The notes under the pieces were generated by a model. The model worked only from the letters and a program-made list of their open reading frames with translations, made no database searches and was not told the origin of the DNA. Shown piece by piece: positions 12,296-22,124 of a stretch of 64,000 nt of DNA. Position 1 is the stretch's first letter, and each line of letters begins with the position of its first letter. The stretch comes from Saprospiraceae bacterium (GTDB lineage Bacteria > Bacteroidota > Bacteroidia > Chitinophagales > Saprospiraceae): positions 1 through 64,000 of the forward strand of contig JADJYH010000035.1 in NCBI GenBank assembly GCA_016719855.1, read 5' to 3'. The position numbers and the translations under genes were made by a program.

Positions 12296-12324
12296 CGCAG
12301 CAAACCTATTTTTTGTATAAAAAC

Positions 12325-13777
12325 TCAACCCAATTTCCTTGCCACCAACTCATTCGTCGCTTTCGGCTCGGCCTTCCCCTTCGAGGCCCGCATCACCTCG
12401 CCCATGAAAAAGCCGATAAGCCCCTTCTTCCCCTTGCGGTATTCAGCCACTTTGTCGGGGTTGGCGGCCAGCACCTCGTCCACGATTTTTTCGAGGAAAT
12501 CCGAGTCCGAGCTTTGCAGCAGGTTCAGCTTTTGCGCCAGCTCCAGTGGCGGCGTATGGGGCGACTTCACCAGTTCGGGGAAAATGCGCTGGTTGGCGAT
12601 GGAGGCGCTCACCTGCCCCGATTCGATGAGCTGGAGGTAGGCCGCCAACTGCTCCGATGAAACTGGAAAATCTTCAATGCTGCTTCCCGTTTCCGCCAGC
12701 CACGGGCTTATTTTGTTGATAAAAGATTGGCAACGGCCTTGCCCGCCACCCTTGCGAGGCGCAGACCCTGGCTGTTTTTCAAAAAAACGCTGCCGTCTCC
12801 CGCTCCTGCGTCAGCAGCCGGGTGTCGTATTCAGGTAGCTCAAATTTGTTGACGAAGCGGTTGAAAATCGTCTGTGGGAGTTCCGGTAGGCTGTCGGCCA
12901 CCTCGTCCACCCACTGCTGCGTGAACACCACGGGCGGCAGGTCGGGGTCGGGGAAGTAGCGGTAGTCGTGGGCGCTCTCCTTGTCCCGCATGGGCGATGT
13001 TTCGCCAGTGGCGGGGTTGAAATTCAGCGTGGAGCGCACGATTTCCTCGCCGTTTTCCAGCAAGTCCACTTGCCGTTTTACCTCAAATTCGATGGCCTGC
13101 CTTGCGAAGCGCATCGAGTTCACGTTCTTGATTTCGCAGCGCTCGCCGAGCAGTGTTTCGCCCTTTTTGCGCACGGAAACGTTCACGTCGCAGCGCATGG
13201 AGCCTTCCTGCATGTTGCCGTCGGAGATGCCGAGGTAGCGGGCCAGTTGGCGCATGGCGGTCATGAAGGCGTCCACCTCCTCGCCACTGCGCAGGTCGGG
13301 CTCGCTCACGATTTCGAGGAGCGGTACGCCCGCCCGGTTCAGGTCAATCATCGAGTGGCGGGGGCTGAGGTCGTGGATGCTCTTCCCGGCGTCCTCCTCC
13401 ATGTGGATGTGGTGGATGCGCACCGTGCGGCGGTAGCCGTCCATTTGCAGCTCCATCGAGCCGCCGACACAGACCGGCAGGCGGTCCTGCGTGATTTGGT
13501 AGCCTTTTGGCAAATCGGTGTAGAAATAGTTCTTCCGGTCGAAGCAGTTGCGCAGGTTGATGCGGCTGCCGAGCGCCAGGCCCAGCCGCACGGCGTACTC
13601 CACCTGCCGCTTGTTCAGCCGGGGTAAGGTGCCGGGATGCCCCAGCGAGATGGCGCTAACATGCGTGTTCGGCTCGCCGCCAAAACTTGCGTCGTCGCTG
13701 CAAAACGCCTTGCTCTGCGTGGAGAGTTGCAGGTGGATTTCGAGGCCGATGACCGGCTCGTAGTATTCGTATTTCAT
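12325..13777 (-). CDS. gatB: Aspartyl/glutamyl-tRNA amidotransferase subunit B, frameshifted
   Basis: ATG 13775-13777 opens YEPVIGLEIHLQLSTQSKAF, the conserved GatB N-terminus; IVSEPDLRSGEE, GSMRCDVNVSVR and RYFPDPDLPPV follow. GatB moves ammonia and activates Glu-tRNA(Gln)/Asp-tRNA(Asn) in the GatCAB complex. The frame stops at 12779 (..ETAAFF). Downstream, LRLARVAGKAVANLL and then NKISPWLAETGSSIEDF and the tail domain (QLIESGQVSASIANQRIF .. ELVARKLG) lie in other frames. At least two small indels are needed, near 12780 (T7/A5 runs) and near 12725. Because GatB is normally essential where it is used, sequencing error is more likely than real loss. No gatA or gatC lies nearby. Confidence 0.9.
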
Positions 13778-13888
13778 ATTCACGGTGACATGAGAGCATG
13801 AGTGAATGAGTGAGACTTCAGGGAGCAAATCAGGAAGACGGGTTGCGGAATATTCACCTCATTCCCTTATCATTCATTCACTCCATTG

Positions 13889-16800
13889 TCAATCATCCAA
13901 CTCCTCAATCTCCACCTCCGCAAAACTGTCCACCTGCTGCTGGTTCTTCAAGAAATTGCACCACGAGCAAGTGGGCTCACCGCAGCCCTCGTAGAACTCC
14001 TGCCGCATGATTTTGCCGTAGGTGTCCACGATGAGGTTTTTGACGAAGGCCACATCGCCCGGCTCAAATTGGATGCGCTTGTCGGCGAACGCCCCTTTTG
14101 AATCGGGTTCGAGGTAGCTGATTTCGGCGCTGACGGCCAAGGCGGGGTTGTTCCGCCAGTTTTCAAACAGGATTTTGTAGAAAACAAGTTGCCGCCAGTA
14201 AGTGCCTCCGATTGCGGATTGCGGATTGCGGATTGCGGATTGGGGCCCTGCAACTGGCTGCTGTCTGTGGACTGTGGACTGTGGACTGCCGACTGTGGAC
14301 TGCCGACTGCCAACTCCATCTCCGGCCTTTTCAGCTTGGCAGGGTCTGCACTGCCCGTTTTATAGTCCACGATATGCGCTTCCAGGCCCGCCTTGTCCAC
14401 ATAATCAATCCGGTCAATGACGCCCATCATCGGCACGCCCTCCACCACCACGTACTTGAACTCCTGCTCCACCTTGCAGTTTTTGGGCCAGTTGGCTTGG
14501 TGGTGCCGTACGTAATCTGCCAAGTATTGCCTACCCAGGTCGAGCCTTCGCTCGAAATCCTTTTTACTCAAAAACCCCTGCTGGCGTTTCATTTCCGCTT
14601 CAAAAAACTGCACAAATTCTCCCACAAAAGGAAATTGCCGATTGCTCGGCGCAGCCCGCAGCATCTTCTCAAAGCCCCGCCGCAAGGCGTCGTGCATGGC
14701 CGTGCCGTAAAACGCCGCCTCGGTCGCCACCGCAGGTGCCCGCAGCACGTTTTCGTAGTAAAAACTCAGCGGGCAGCGCAGGAACTTGTTCAGCGTGGAA
14801 ACACTCAGGGTGAATTTTTCGAGCAGCGACTGCACCGCCTCCCGGTCGTGTGGCTCGATGCCCTTGGGCTTGTTTTCTAACAAAAGCGCCGCCTGCACGT
14901 CCAGCATGGCCTCCATCGTGGCGCTGCCGGGCTGCACGTCCAGGCCCGTCCCCTGCAATATTTCCTCCACAAAAATGGCCGGGTTCAGCGCCTTGCCGTC
15001 GTCGCCCTGTTCGGCATAACTGATTTGCAGGGACTCCTTCGCCCTCGTCATGCCGACGTAAAACAGCCTACGACGAGCCTCCTCCGCATCCGCCTCCCCG
15101 CTCAGGGTCAGCGTGTCAGGGAACGAAAACTGCTGCCCGCCGCTGCGCTTGTTGGGCTCCCACTGCTCCTTCACGCAGTCGAGCAGGAAGACCCGGCGGA
15201 ATTCGAGGCCCTTGGCACTGTGGGCGGTGAGGAGTTGGATTGACGATTGACGATTGACGATTGACGATTGGGGGCAGGGATTCGGGGATTGCGGATTGGC
15301 GGCTGCTGCGGATTGGGGGCTGCCAGGCTGCCAATCGGCAAGGAATGGGCGGGTAGGCCAGGGCTGTCCGCAATCCTAAATCCGCAATCCGCAATCCAAT
15401 CCGGTTTGCGTCCATGCTTTTCAGAATCTCCAGCAGGCGGCTGAGTCCGAGGCGGGGATTGCGTTCGGTCTCTTTTTCGATGAAACTGGTGAAGGCGAAA
15501 AGCACCTGTAACTGCTCCTGCCGTTGCTCCCCGTCCAGGATATTGCGCAGCAAACCGCTACGGTTGATGACCCGCTCCACGAAGGCCGGGAGGCCAAGGT
15601 TGGCATACTGACTGAGCATAAATTCTAGAAAATCAGCTACTTGCAGCAATTTTTCCGGCTTTCGAGACCAGCTTCTTTCAACAGTTTTTTATTGGAAATG
15701 GCGCTCCGCAGGTACAGCGATACGGGGCGGACACCGGGCTTGGGTGGCAGCGTTTCCATGCCTGTCCAGCCCTCGCCCTCGGCAGCCAGCCACATGCTGA
15801 GGTGGGCGAGGTCTTGCGGTTTTATCCCAAAAAAATCAAAGTGCAGGATGCGGAACAGCCCATTTTCGCCGCTGAACGGCTTGTGGAACTCATCGTGGAA
15901 ATAGCCGAGCAACAGCCGGAGGTTCTGCACCAGCGGCAGGTCGAGGGCGTTCACGGACTGGCGGGTCTGGAACGGGATGCCCTTTTTGCCCAAAATCGCC
16001 ATCAGCCGCTTCGCCTGTTTGTGCTTCGCAAAAATGACCGCCACCTCGTCGAGCGGGAAGCCCTCGTCCATCAGTTTTTCGAGCTGCTCCGCAATGGCCA
16101 CCTCCTCCTGCAAGCGGTTCGGGTAGCATGTCACGACGGGGCGCAGGGGCAGTCCGGCGAAGTCGGCATGGCGGGCCGTGAGGATTTTTTCAATGCCTAA
16201 ATCCTTGAGGTTGTTGAGGATGCGGATTTTGTTTTGCCCAATCAGTGACCCCGACGTGTCCAGGATATGCTGTGAGGAACGGTAGTTTTCCGTAAGCACC
16301 ACCACCTTCAACTCGCCGTGGTAGGTGTGGTAAAAATCGGAGATGTTCTTCAGCCTCGCCCCCTGAAACTCGTAGATGCTCTGGTCGTCGTCGCCGACAA
16401 TGAAGATGTTTGGGGTGTCCCAAAACTCGGTGAGGCGGTGGAGGATTTCGTTCTGTGCGCCGTTGGTGTCCTGGTACTCGTCGAGGAGGAAGTAGAGGTA
16501 CTGCTCCTGGTAGCGGGCGAGCAGGTTGGGGTAGTCCCGGAAGGCCCGCAGCACCCAGAGAATCATGTCCTCGTAGTCGTAGCGGCGGCTGTCGTGCATC
16601 AGTTTTTCGTAGCGTTCAAAAAGCTGGACGGCGCTGTGCAGGCGCTCCATTTTCTGTTGCTCCTCCTCTAATTTGGCGGTTTTTAGGTCGCCTTTTTTTA
16701 CGCTGCCCCGGTTTTGCTTGTAAATGAACTCCTCCCGATTGGGCAGGTCAGCGAGGTATTCCTCCATTTTTTTCAGCACAAAAGCCGCCGTCCAATTCTC

Positions 16801-17295
16801 CGATTTCATGCGGCGGAATAGGTTTTGGAGGTGGCTTTCGTAGAAATAACCGTCGGCCCGGCCCCGGCGGAGCGGGTGCTGCCAGGGCAGTTCGTCCATC
16901 AATTGCCGGATGATTTCGACCCGTTCGAGGTCGCTCAATGGCTCCAGTTCCCGGCGGCCAAACAGGTCGAGGTTGTCCTGGATGATGGTGTTGCAAAACG
17001 AGTGGAAGGTGAAGATGTGCACCTTGTGGGCATCCGGCCCGATGAGCGAGAGCAGCCGCTGCCGCATGGCCTGCACCCCGGCGTCGGTGAAGGTGAGGCA
17101 GAGGATATTGTGCGGCTGTGTGTCGGTGCGCAGCAGGATATTGCCGATGCGGGCGGCGAGGATGTGCGTCTTGCCCGTACCCGGCCCGGCGATGACCAGC
17201 ACCGGCCCTTCGATGTGCTCGACGGCCTCCCGCTGCGCCGGGTTGAGGCGAGCGAGTTCGTGAAGGAAGGTCTCGTTGTAGGTCTGGATGGTCAT
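13889..17295 (-). CDS. UvrD-type helicase fused to a PD-(D/E)XK nuclease, broken at heptamer repeats
   Basis: ATG 17293-17295 (MTIQTYNETF). The helicase half has Walker A GPGTGKTH, FTFHSFCN, LDEYQDTN, GDDDQSIYEFQGA, LTENYRSS, then motif V QLLTAHSAKGLEFRRVF and motif VI FYVGMTRAKESLQ. The C-terminal half is a PD-(D/E)XK nuclease (AHIVDYKTGS, GGTYWRQLVFYKIL) with an iron-sulfur Cys set: FLRCPLSFYY plus GCGEPTCSWC, as in AddB and Cas4 nucleases. The frame changes three times: at an A-run near 15645, inside a 160-bp insert at 15238-15403, and inside a heptamer array at 14210-14311. Expected size is about 1130 residues including inserts. The role would be end-resection or recombination repair. Whether the protein is made depends on repeat copy number or on sequence accuracy. 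Confidence 0.85.
14210..14311. repeat. Two heptamer arrays inserted in the nuclease domain
   Basis: GATTGCG is repeated four times plus one variant (14210-14244), then 18 bp, then seven GACTGTG/GACTGCC-type units (14263-14311). In the minus-strand gene this encodes Ser/Pro/Gln-rich filler (SPQSAVHSPQS..NPQSAIRNPQS). It falls between RPEMELAV and GGTYWRQLVFYKIL, which are in different frames. Confidence 0.9.
15238..15403. repeat. Heptamer-flanked insert in the helicase domain
   Basis: One end is GATTGAC x4 plus GATT (15238-15269); the other end (about 15368-15403) is made of CCGCAAT/AATCC words. In between are more inverted copies of GGATTGCGG. It interrupts the protein between LLEILKSMDANRI and IQLLTAHSAKG, and the frame differs on its two sides. 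Confidence 0.85.
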
Positions 17296-17337
17296 TAAAG
17301 GCAAAAGTAGAAAGTAAAAAGGCAAAAGTGTTGGGAG

Positions 17338-17410
17338 TTGTGGTCGCCCAATTTATTGGGCAGACCGGATGTGTTCATTTCGGTCTGCTCAATAAATTGG
17401 GCGACCACAA
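17338..17410. repeat. 30-bp inverted repeat with 13-nt loop between divergent genes
   Basis: Arms 17338-17367 and 17381-17410 pair with one mismatch around the loop GATGTGTTCATTT. Each arm contains the inner palindrome CCCAATTTATTGGG. It sits between the divergent starts of the helicase-nuclease (17295) and a small membrane protein (17456). Arm and loop sizes resemble those of the recD2 palindrome, but the sequence differs. Confidence 0.92.
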
Positions 17411-17455
17411 ATTCGGATTATTTTTGCCCAAAATCGTTCAACCAACTTTCAACTA

Positions 17456-17749
17456 ATGAAAATTCTTGCACTCCTACTTTGCCTAGCTGGCGCTGGCATG
17501 GCGGTCGTTTCGGGATTCATGGCCATGTTTTCGCCGATGGCGATGGATGCGCCGGGCAGCGAAAAATCCACCGCACTTTGGGCGTTTGTTTACCTGATGT
17601 TTGCTTCGCCGGTAGCGTTCATCATTACGGACATTGTAGCTTGGATTCAGTTTGCGAAAGGTAATCATGGTGGTGCCATCAAATGGGTGCTGTTGGGTTT
17701 TGTGCCTTTCGTGGCGGCGTTTATCGCCTTGTTTTCAGCCGGAAAATGA
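17456..17749 (+). CDS. Small membrane protein of unknown function
   Basis: A 97-residue protein with three predicted hydrophobic segments: residues 1-26 (MKILALLLCLAGAGMAVVSG..), about 42-66 (ALWAFVYLMFASPVAFIITD) and about 75-94 (WVLLGFVPFVAAFIALFSAG). No family is recognised. The start ATG follows a typical A/T-rich leader. Its last 15 bp overlap the end of the convergent HEAT-repeat gene. Confidence 0.6.
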   Translation: MKILALLLCLAGAGMAVVSGFMAMFSPMAMDAPGSEKSTALWAFVYLMFASPVAFIITDIVAWIQFAKGNHGGAIKWVLLGFVPFVAAFIALFSAGK

Positions 17750-18274
17750 CTTCGGGATAAGCTGGGAAATCTCCTTCAGCACCCTGCTACCCCTTGCCCG
17801 CAGACCTGCCGTTGCCTGTGGCAGCATATCCTCGATGGTAAGGCGCAGCTCTTCGAGCAAGTCGGGTTCGTTTTTGCAAATATTGAACAGGGCAGTCATG
17901 GCGTAACAGCGCACGGCGATGGTTTCCCGTGGGTCAGTCACGAACTGGAAGAGGATGTTGACTGCCTCGCCCACCAGTTCCTCGGGGATGGCGACGAACT
18001 CCAGGCACTTCACCGTGTTGCGCTTGACGGCGTCGTGGAAGGGATTGTGCAAGTTTTTCAGCAGGTCGGGCAGGTAGTCGTGCGCCCATTCGGGGTGGGC
18101 TTCGAGGCAGTAGCTGACTGCCCAAGCTGCCCGTTGAACCACTATTCGCTCATCATTTAGGAAAAGCTGCATCAGTTCGTCGAAAGCCGCTCGGTCGTCG
18201 CCGATTTGGTGGACGATGCGCATGGTCTGTGCCTTGGAGTGCTCCCGCAATATTTCTTCTCGAAGTGAATTCAT
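17735..18274 (-). CDS. HEAT-repeat protein
   Basis: A 179-residue soluble alpha-helical protein. ATG 18272-18274 (MNSLREEILREHSKAQ) is chosen over the longer frame because the upstream residues look like untranslated leader. Helix pairs typical of HEAT/ARM repeats are visible: 'NDERIVVQRAAWAVSYCLEAHP', 'LHNPFHDAVKRNTVKCLEF' (both within about residues 35-95) and 'DPRETIAVRCYAMTALFNIC'. Such short proteins are usually scaffolds; no partner can be named. It is convergent with and slightly overlaps the small membrane protein, and lies downstream of the T9SS protein gene on the same strand. Confidence 0.72.
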   Translation of the reverse strand: MNSLREEILREHSKAQTMRIVHQIGDDRAAFDELMQLFLNDERIVVQRAAWAVSYCLEAHPEWAHDYLPDLLKNLHNPFHDAVKRNTVKCLEFVAIPEELVGEAVNILFQFVTDPRETIAVRCYAMTALFNICKNEPDLLEELRLTIEDMLPQATAGLRARGSRVLKEISQLIPKSFSG

Positions 18275-18341
18275 GGTTTCATGGTTGCATGGTTCAGCGG
18301 CGCTGTGAAGCAATTCAACAATGAAGCAATTCAACAATGCA

Positions 18342-19077
18342 TTACGGCCGGATGCTTCGCTTGCTCACCCTCACCGTTTTCACCACCCTGAGGTTGGCAT
18401 CCACCATGCTCACGAGATAGATGCCGTCGGGGAGGTCGCCGATATCGTACTTGTTGCCGAAGCTGGTGTCGAAGGTGCGCACCCGCTTTGCCCAGTACAT
18501 TTGATATCCAAAGCTGCTTGACGAAAGTATTGCGGGTGATGGTCAGGTAGTCGGTGACGGGGTTTGGGTATATGCGGAGCCGCCCTTTGTCCACCTCGGT
18601 GACGGGTGTTACCCCTTCAATTGTCACAAAATAATAGGCGGTATTGAGCAGGACTTTTGGATTGGCAAGGTCGTAGAGGTTTATCCTGATATTGGCCGTG
18701 CCAGCCTGCCCGATGGGGAAGACGTTCAGGTTCAGTTTGGCGGTGTCACCGGGCAGCATGATAACTGGGGCGTAGGGAATGCGGTCGTAAAAATCAACGT
18801 TGGTGGTATTGGTCGTGAAGTAGCAGGTGTTCTGGTCACAGACGGAGAACCGCCACCCATCTGGGGCTTCATCCACGATGATTTCCCAGCGCAGATTGAG
18901 GGTTTGGCGGCCATTGTTCTTTATTCGGGCATGGCAGGCGGTGTACTCGTAGGTATTGCTGAGGTCGAATTCAATGGTACTTTCCCACTGGGCAGGAGTC
19001 ACCTCAAGGTCTGACTGTGCCCGGAGGTATTGGCCACAGAGTAGGGTTGAGATTAAAATGAGTAATGCCTGCTTCAT
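18342..19077 (-). CDS. Secreted protein with T9SS sorting domain, frameshifted near its end
   Basis: ATG 19075-19077 opens a signal peptide (MKQALLILISTLLCGQYLRAQ). The body (SDLEVTPAQWESTIEFDLSN.. ARIKNNGRQTLNLRWEIIVD.. PGDTAKLNLNVFPIGQAGTA) looks like an immunoglobulin-like adhesion or copper-amine-type fold, but I recognise no named family. The sorting domain starts at RIYPNPVTDYLTITR and breaks at about 18500 after ISNVLGK; the correct continuation in the next frame is RVRTFDTSFGNKYDIGDLPD .. TVRVSKRSIRP, ending at 18342. One extra A in GGCAAAGCGG accounts for the shift. The product should be about 245 residues and surface-attached. Confidence 0.7.
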
Positions 19078-19730
19078 GTTTTTCCAATTTTGTTTGCTTC
19101 GCAAAGTTCGGAGAAAAATTCGGAAGGCAACCAATAATGCTTTTGATTAAGGGTTGATTAACTGTCGCACGGGATATTGCCCAGCTTAATTTCGTATTTT
19201 TTTGGCACCTGCCTGACTCCTTCTCAGGAAATACTTTCATCCTGGTAGGGCTGCACGGCTTTCTCGGCGAGCAGGCGCAAAGTCCATCTTTCATAGCCTT
19301 TAGTTGGATTGCAGGTCAGTTGGTTATGCTCGTTCCGTTTTCAACTTTTTGAAGCAGTGAAAGGTACGGCATTTTTACCGAACCTACTTTTTACCCCTAG
19401 AAGTTGCACTTCAAATTTGAATCTAAGTTTTGGGATCATGTAGGTTTAGCGTGAAAAGCAAGGGGTTGGGGCTGCTGCAGCCCCAAGTCTCTCTCCCGAG
19501 AGCCGCCGGCGATGAGGGAAATGTTTTATCTTGAAGTTTGCTTAAGCGTTGTCAAAGTGTCCCGACATAATTTTGAAAGCACCTATGTTAGTGTGAGAAG
19601 AAGCATTTCCGGTGTGTGAGAAGAATTGTTGCAGGAGTTGCTGCCATGCAGTGCCACTGCGTGCCGGACAAAGCAAACTTCTCAGGAATTTACAGGTGCT
19701 GAAGTAGGAGCAACCAAGCAGTGTTGTTTA
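19078..19730. other. Intergenic region with one copy of repeat family 2
   Basis: No convincing gene. At 19436-19523 lies a repeat beginning TCATGTAGGTTTAGCGTGAA and continuing through a GC-rich core (TTGGGGCTGCTGCAGCCCC). A 12-bp direct repeat GTGTGAGAAGAA occurs twice at about 19590-19628. No clear promoter was found. Confidence 0.5.
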
Positions 19731-22124
19731 TTATTTGGAGGTAAAAGCTGCATTGGCAAGCCGCTGCCTTTCGATGGTCATCCTCGCCATGAGGTAGCTC
19801 AGGGTAGATTCTGCGCCTTGGTTGAGGTTTACTTGCTCCATTTCGAGGCCATCGTAGCAGCCGCCCGTGCAGGGGTTGTAGATGATTTGGCGCAGGTGGT
19901 TGTTGCCGAGGAACCAATTAAAGGCCGTGGTCATTTTGTGGGCATAGCTTTCCGTTTTGAATACTTCGTAAAATCGTTTCATGGCCAATATGGTATAGGC
20001 CACATCAATGGGTTGTTCGCCGTGCTGTGCGGGTTCCTGCCCTTTTTGCAGCCAGCTTTTGTTGGATATTACCTTTATTTCCTTATCATTAAAAGTGAGG
20101 GACAATAAAAAATCAAAGGTGGATTTGGCCACTGATTTATATACTATATCCCCGGTTTCTTGCCAAGCGCAAAGCATGGCTTCCGGCAGGATGCTATTGG
20201 CATAGGTCAGGTAACTTTCGAACCATCGCCAGTGCGGTTCCGATTCGTGGCGGTACATCTGAACGAGCCTGTCTGCCAGTGTTTTCAAGAGTTCGGTGGT
20301 TTTATACGATCTGTTTTCAAGGTTGTAATAATACAATCCTTTGATGGCAAATGCCATGGCCCTTGTGGAGCGCATGGTTGTTATTTGCAGCAATGCCCGC
20401 TCCACAATCCCTACTGCCGTTGCGATTATATCTGCTGGCAAGAAAGCGCTTTTTGCTACCAAAAATCCCAATGCCCACAAGGCCCTACCATTGGCGTCGG
20501 AGAGGTTAGTCTCGAAGTTTTGGTCGGTGAAGTTTTGCGCAGCGTCTTTATAGTTCAAGAAGTTGCCCTCGGGCAGTTGGCAGTTTTCTATAAAATGAAG
20601 ATAGGTTCGGATATAGATTATATCGCCCTCATCGCCTGTCAGCTCATAGTGCATACATACGGCAATTAATGCTCGGGCATTGTCGTCGAGGGTATAACCG
20701 GAGTCTATATCGGGCTGGTTTATTTTGGAAAACTGAATCATGCCAACCTCGGTAGTCATTTTCTTTAAATGCGCCAAGTTGATGGCTGGCAGGCGGTATT
20801 GTAAGTGGATATTGTTGCTTAGGTGTTTGGCCAGGAGGGTCTTATTTGTCGGAGTTTCGGCATCGGTTACCTGCTCCACCGTGCGTTGCAGCAGCAGGGC
20901 ATGTGCAATAGCCGAGTTTTCCCAAGCCGTTGGCACGATGCGCTGCAAGGTGCTCGAACTAAATGCGCTTCTCAATGGCTCATCGTTCATCAAGCGGTTC
21001 ACGCCCGCCGCCAATTGCCCGGAATCTTGAAAATCAAAGAGGATGCCGGTGTCCGTCCGAAGCACTTCCTTGGCATGGGGAATGGGCGTGGAAATGACCG
21101 GGCAGCCGCAGCTCATGGCATAGGAAAAAGTGCCGCTCACCGCTTGGTTGCGGTCTTTGGAGGTAAACAGGTAAATATCCGTCAACTGCAAATACTCCAG
21201 CAAATCCTGCAAGGGCAGGTATTGGTTGATGAATTTGACATGCGATTGGAGCGACAGTTCCTCGACCTTCGCCTTCAGCATATTGCGGTAGGTTTCGCCC
21301 TCGGATTGTACCACGCCGGGGTGCGTCTTGCCGATGACCAGGAATAACGCATCGGGGCTTTGTTCCACAATGGCTGGCAGGGCATCCAAGGTCGTCTCGA
21401 TGCTTTTACCTGAACTCAACAGCCCAAAAGTGGACAGCACCTTCCGGCCCGACAAACCGTATTTGTCCTTTAAAAGGTCTTTGTCCAAATGCGGCACTAG
21501 GTGCGTCCCATGTGCAATGACTACTATTTTATCGTGCGCTACATCATAGTCTTGTTTCAATATTGTTGCAGCATGTTTGGTCATCACAATGATGGATGCA
21601 CTAGCCGCTACGATGCGCTGGACGTTTATTTTCATTGCATTGCCCGGCTGCGGCAATACCGTATGAAATGCAACGATGACGGGCTTGGTCAGGCTGTATA
21701 AAAATTGGAGAAAGGCATCTTCGCCGGCATGTCGAAAAAGACCAAACTCATGCTCCACCACAACAAGTTTGACTTGCTGGTCCATCATGATGGCATTGGC
21801 CAAGTCAATAAATTCGGCGGCATCTTCTGTGTCGAGGACGTATTCTACCTCATCTGGGTAGGCATGATTTGAAGGCCCAGCTTCCAGCGCACAGACTTTG
21901 AGCGAGAAAGAATCATTGAACTTATTGTCCAATGCTTTTAACAAATCCTGCGAATAGGTGGCGATGCCACATTCCCTCGGAGGATAGGAGGTCATGAACA
22001 ATATCTCCGGCAGTTTATCCGCTGGGTATTGTGCCGCCCCGTTCAAAAAGGTTAATGGGGTAAATATCTTGGTCACAGCCTCATCGAAACTTAACATGGC
22101 TTCATTTTTCATTGTTATTGGCAT
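19731..22124 (-). CDS. GT4 glycosyltransferase with C-terminal helical domain
   Basis: A 797-residue cytoplasmic protein. Residues of about 40-430 form a GT-B glycosyltransferase: MTSYPPRECGIATYSQDLL at the donor/acceptor cleft entry, VLSTFGLLSSGKSIETTLDA, LFLVIGKTHPGVV, and the E-containing nucleotide-sugar loop TSKDRNQAVSGTFSYAMSCG. The remaining half (DSGYTLDDNARALIAVCMHY .. PHWRWFESYLTYANSILPEA .. GAESTLSYLMARM) resembles an (alpha/alpha)6 barrel as in glycan-processing enzymes. The start overlaps the end of the GH130 gene (22102), so the two are translationally coupled. The pairing suggests synthesis or turnover of a manno-oligosaccharide-like glycan, though the sugar is not readable from sequence. 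Confidence 0.82.
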   Translation of the reverse strand: MPITMKNEAMLSFDEAVTKIFTPLTFLNGAAQYPADKLPEILFMTSYPPRECGIATYSQDLLKALDNKFNDSFSLKVCALEAGPSNHAYPDEVEYVLDTEDAAEFIDLANAIMMDQQVKLVVVEHEFGLFRHAGEDAFLQFLYSLTKPVIVAFHTVLPQPGNAMKINVQRIVAASASIIVMTKHAATILKQDYDVAHDKIVVIAHGTHLVPHLDKDLLKDKYGLSGRKVLSTFGLLSSGKSIETTLDALPAIVEQSPDALFLVIGKTHPGVVQSEGETYRNMLKAKVEELSLQSHVKFINQYLPLQDLLEYLQLTDIYLFTSKDRNQAVSGTFSYAMSCGCPVISTPIPHAKEVLRTDTGILFDFQDSGQLAAGVNRLMNDEPLRSAFSSSTLQRIVPTAWENSAIAHALLLQRTVEQVTDAETPTNKTLLAKHLSNNIHLQYRLPAINLAHLKKMTTEVGMIQFSKINQPDIDSGYTLDDNARALIAVCMHYELTGDEGDIIYIRTYLHFIENCQLPEGNFLNYKDAAQNFTDQNFETNLSDANGRALWALGFLVAKSAFLPADIIATAVGIVERALLQITTMRSTRAMAFAIKGLYYYNLENRSYKTTELLKTLADRLVQMYRHESEPHWRWFESYLTYANSILPEAMLCAWQETGDIVYKSVAKSTFDFLLSLTFNDKEIKVISNKSWLQKGQEPAQHGEQPIDVAYTILAMKRFYEVFKTESYAHKMTTAFNWFLGNNHLRQIIYNPCTGGCYDGLEMEQVNLNQGAESTLSYLMARMTIERQRLANAAFTSK

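Noticed and set aside
19626..20108. 160-codon plus-strand frame over the glycosyltransferase end
   Set aside because: Mostly antisense to the GT4 gene, with no domain.
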